Shown: piece by piece, positions 5,279-5,311 of the stretch | Layout: every line of letters begins with the position of its first letter | Numbering within the stretch: the stretch's first letter is position 1 | Assembly (NCBI GenBank): GCA_937928295.1 | Contig: CALEYY010000011.1 | Location: 1-5,311 of the forward strand | Length of the DNA stretch: 5,311 nt | DNA from: an uncultured Moraxellaceae bacterium | GTDB taxonomy: Bacteria > Pseudomonadota > Gammaproteobacteria > Pseudomonadales > Moraxellaceae | Direction: 5' to 3' | Made by a program: the position numbers and the translations under genes | The notes under the pieces: generated by a model | The model's input: the letters and a program-made list of their open reading frames with translations, nothing else | Databases searched by the model: none | What the model was told of the DNA's origin: nothing

Positions 5279-5311
5279 AGATCGGAAGAGCACACGTCTG
5301 AACTCCAGTCA
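5279..5311 (+). other. Illumina TruSeq adapter sequence (not genomic)
   Basis: The final 33 bases begin AGATCGGAAGAGC and end GAACTCCAGTCA, identical as far as I can recall to the standard TruSeq read-1 3' adapter. Adapter follows directly after the insert when a fragment is shorter than the read, so true DNA ends at 5278. Small frames that include it (for example ending in EIGRAHV on the plus strand or containing MLFRS on the minus strand) are artefacts. Confidence 0.98.

Noticed and set aside
5027..5301. Small frames on both strands reaching the right edge
   Set aside because: They include adapter-derived codons (MLFRS on minus, EIGRAHV on plus) and overlap aroC out of frame.
1..5311. CRISPR arrays, tRNA or rRNA genes, transposases, toxin or phage genes
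   Set aside because: I looked on both strands and saw no spaced repeats, no RNA-gene signatures and no mobile-element or defence proteins.

Overview
This window is best read as a chimeric metagenomic contig, not as one continuous locus. Its last 33 bases (5279-5311) match the Illumina TruSeq read adapter, so biological sequence stops at 5278. Two or three internal joins fuse pieces of unrelated genes. I found no new biological system. The main results are the assembly structure, one intact block with two regulators, and a few candidate regulatory sites.

Layout. (A) 1 to about 1446, minus strand: the 3' part of a YyaL/DUF255-like gene (N-acylglucosamine 2-epimerase-like fold), followed by the start of a small exported protein. 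The style suggests a Verrucomicrobia-type bacterium: an export signal followed by an FTLKDGTVLEGTI segment, and weak Shine-Dalgarno sequences. (B) About 1447 to 4620: a GC-rich, probably gammaproteobacterial block. It holds the 5' two-thirds of an acyl-CoA dehydrogenase gene (minus), a divergent LysR-type regulator (plus), an AraC-type regulator with an arabinose-binding-like sensor domain (minus, overlapping the LysR tail), and the first codons of a COG3687/PF10118-like metal-dependent hydrolase (plus). The mix of lipid-type oxidation and AraC/LysR regulators resembles hydrocarbon- or fatty-acid-degrading Gammaproteobacteria, but I cannot fix a genus. (C) About 4621-4740: a short coding-like piece of unknown origin. 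(D) About 4741-5278, minus strand: the N-terminal third of chorismate synthase (aroC), preceded by the last 19 codons of an Old Yellow Enzyme family reductase, again plausibly Verrucomicrobia-like. (E) Adapter.

How the genes work together. Only block B gives usable context. The LysR regulator is transcribed away from the acyl-CoA dehydrogenase across about 90 bases, the usual arrangement for a LysR protein controlling its neighbour. The AraC regulator is likewise divergent from the hydrolase, and two abutting inverted repeats sit beside its start codon as candidate operators. In block A, the exported protein lies 34 bases after the YyaL-like stop codon and may share its transcript. Gene neighbourhoods that cross 1446, 4620 or 4740 should not be interpreted biologically until read support is checked.
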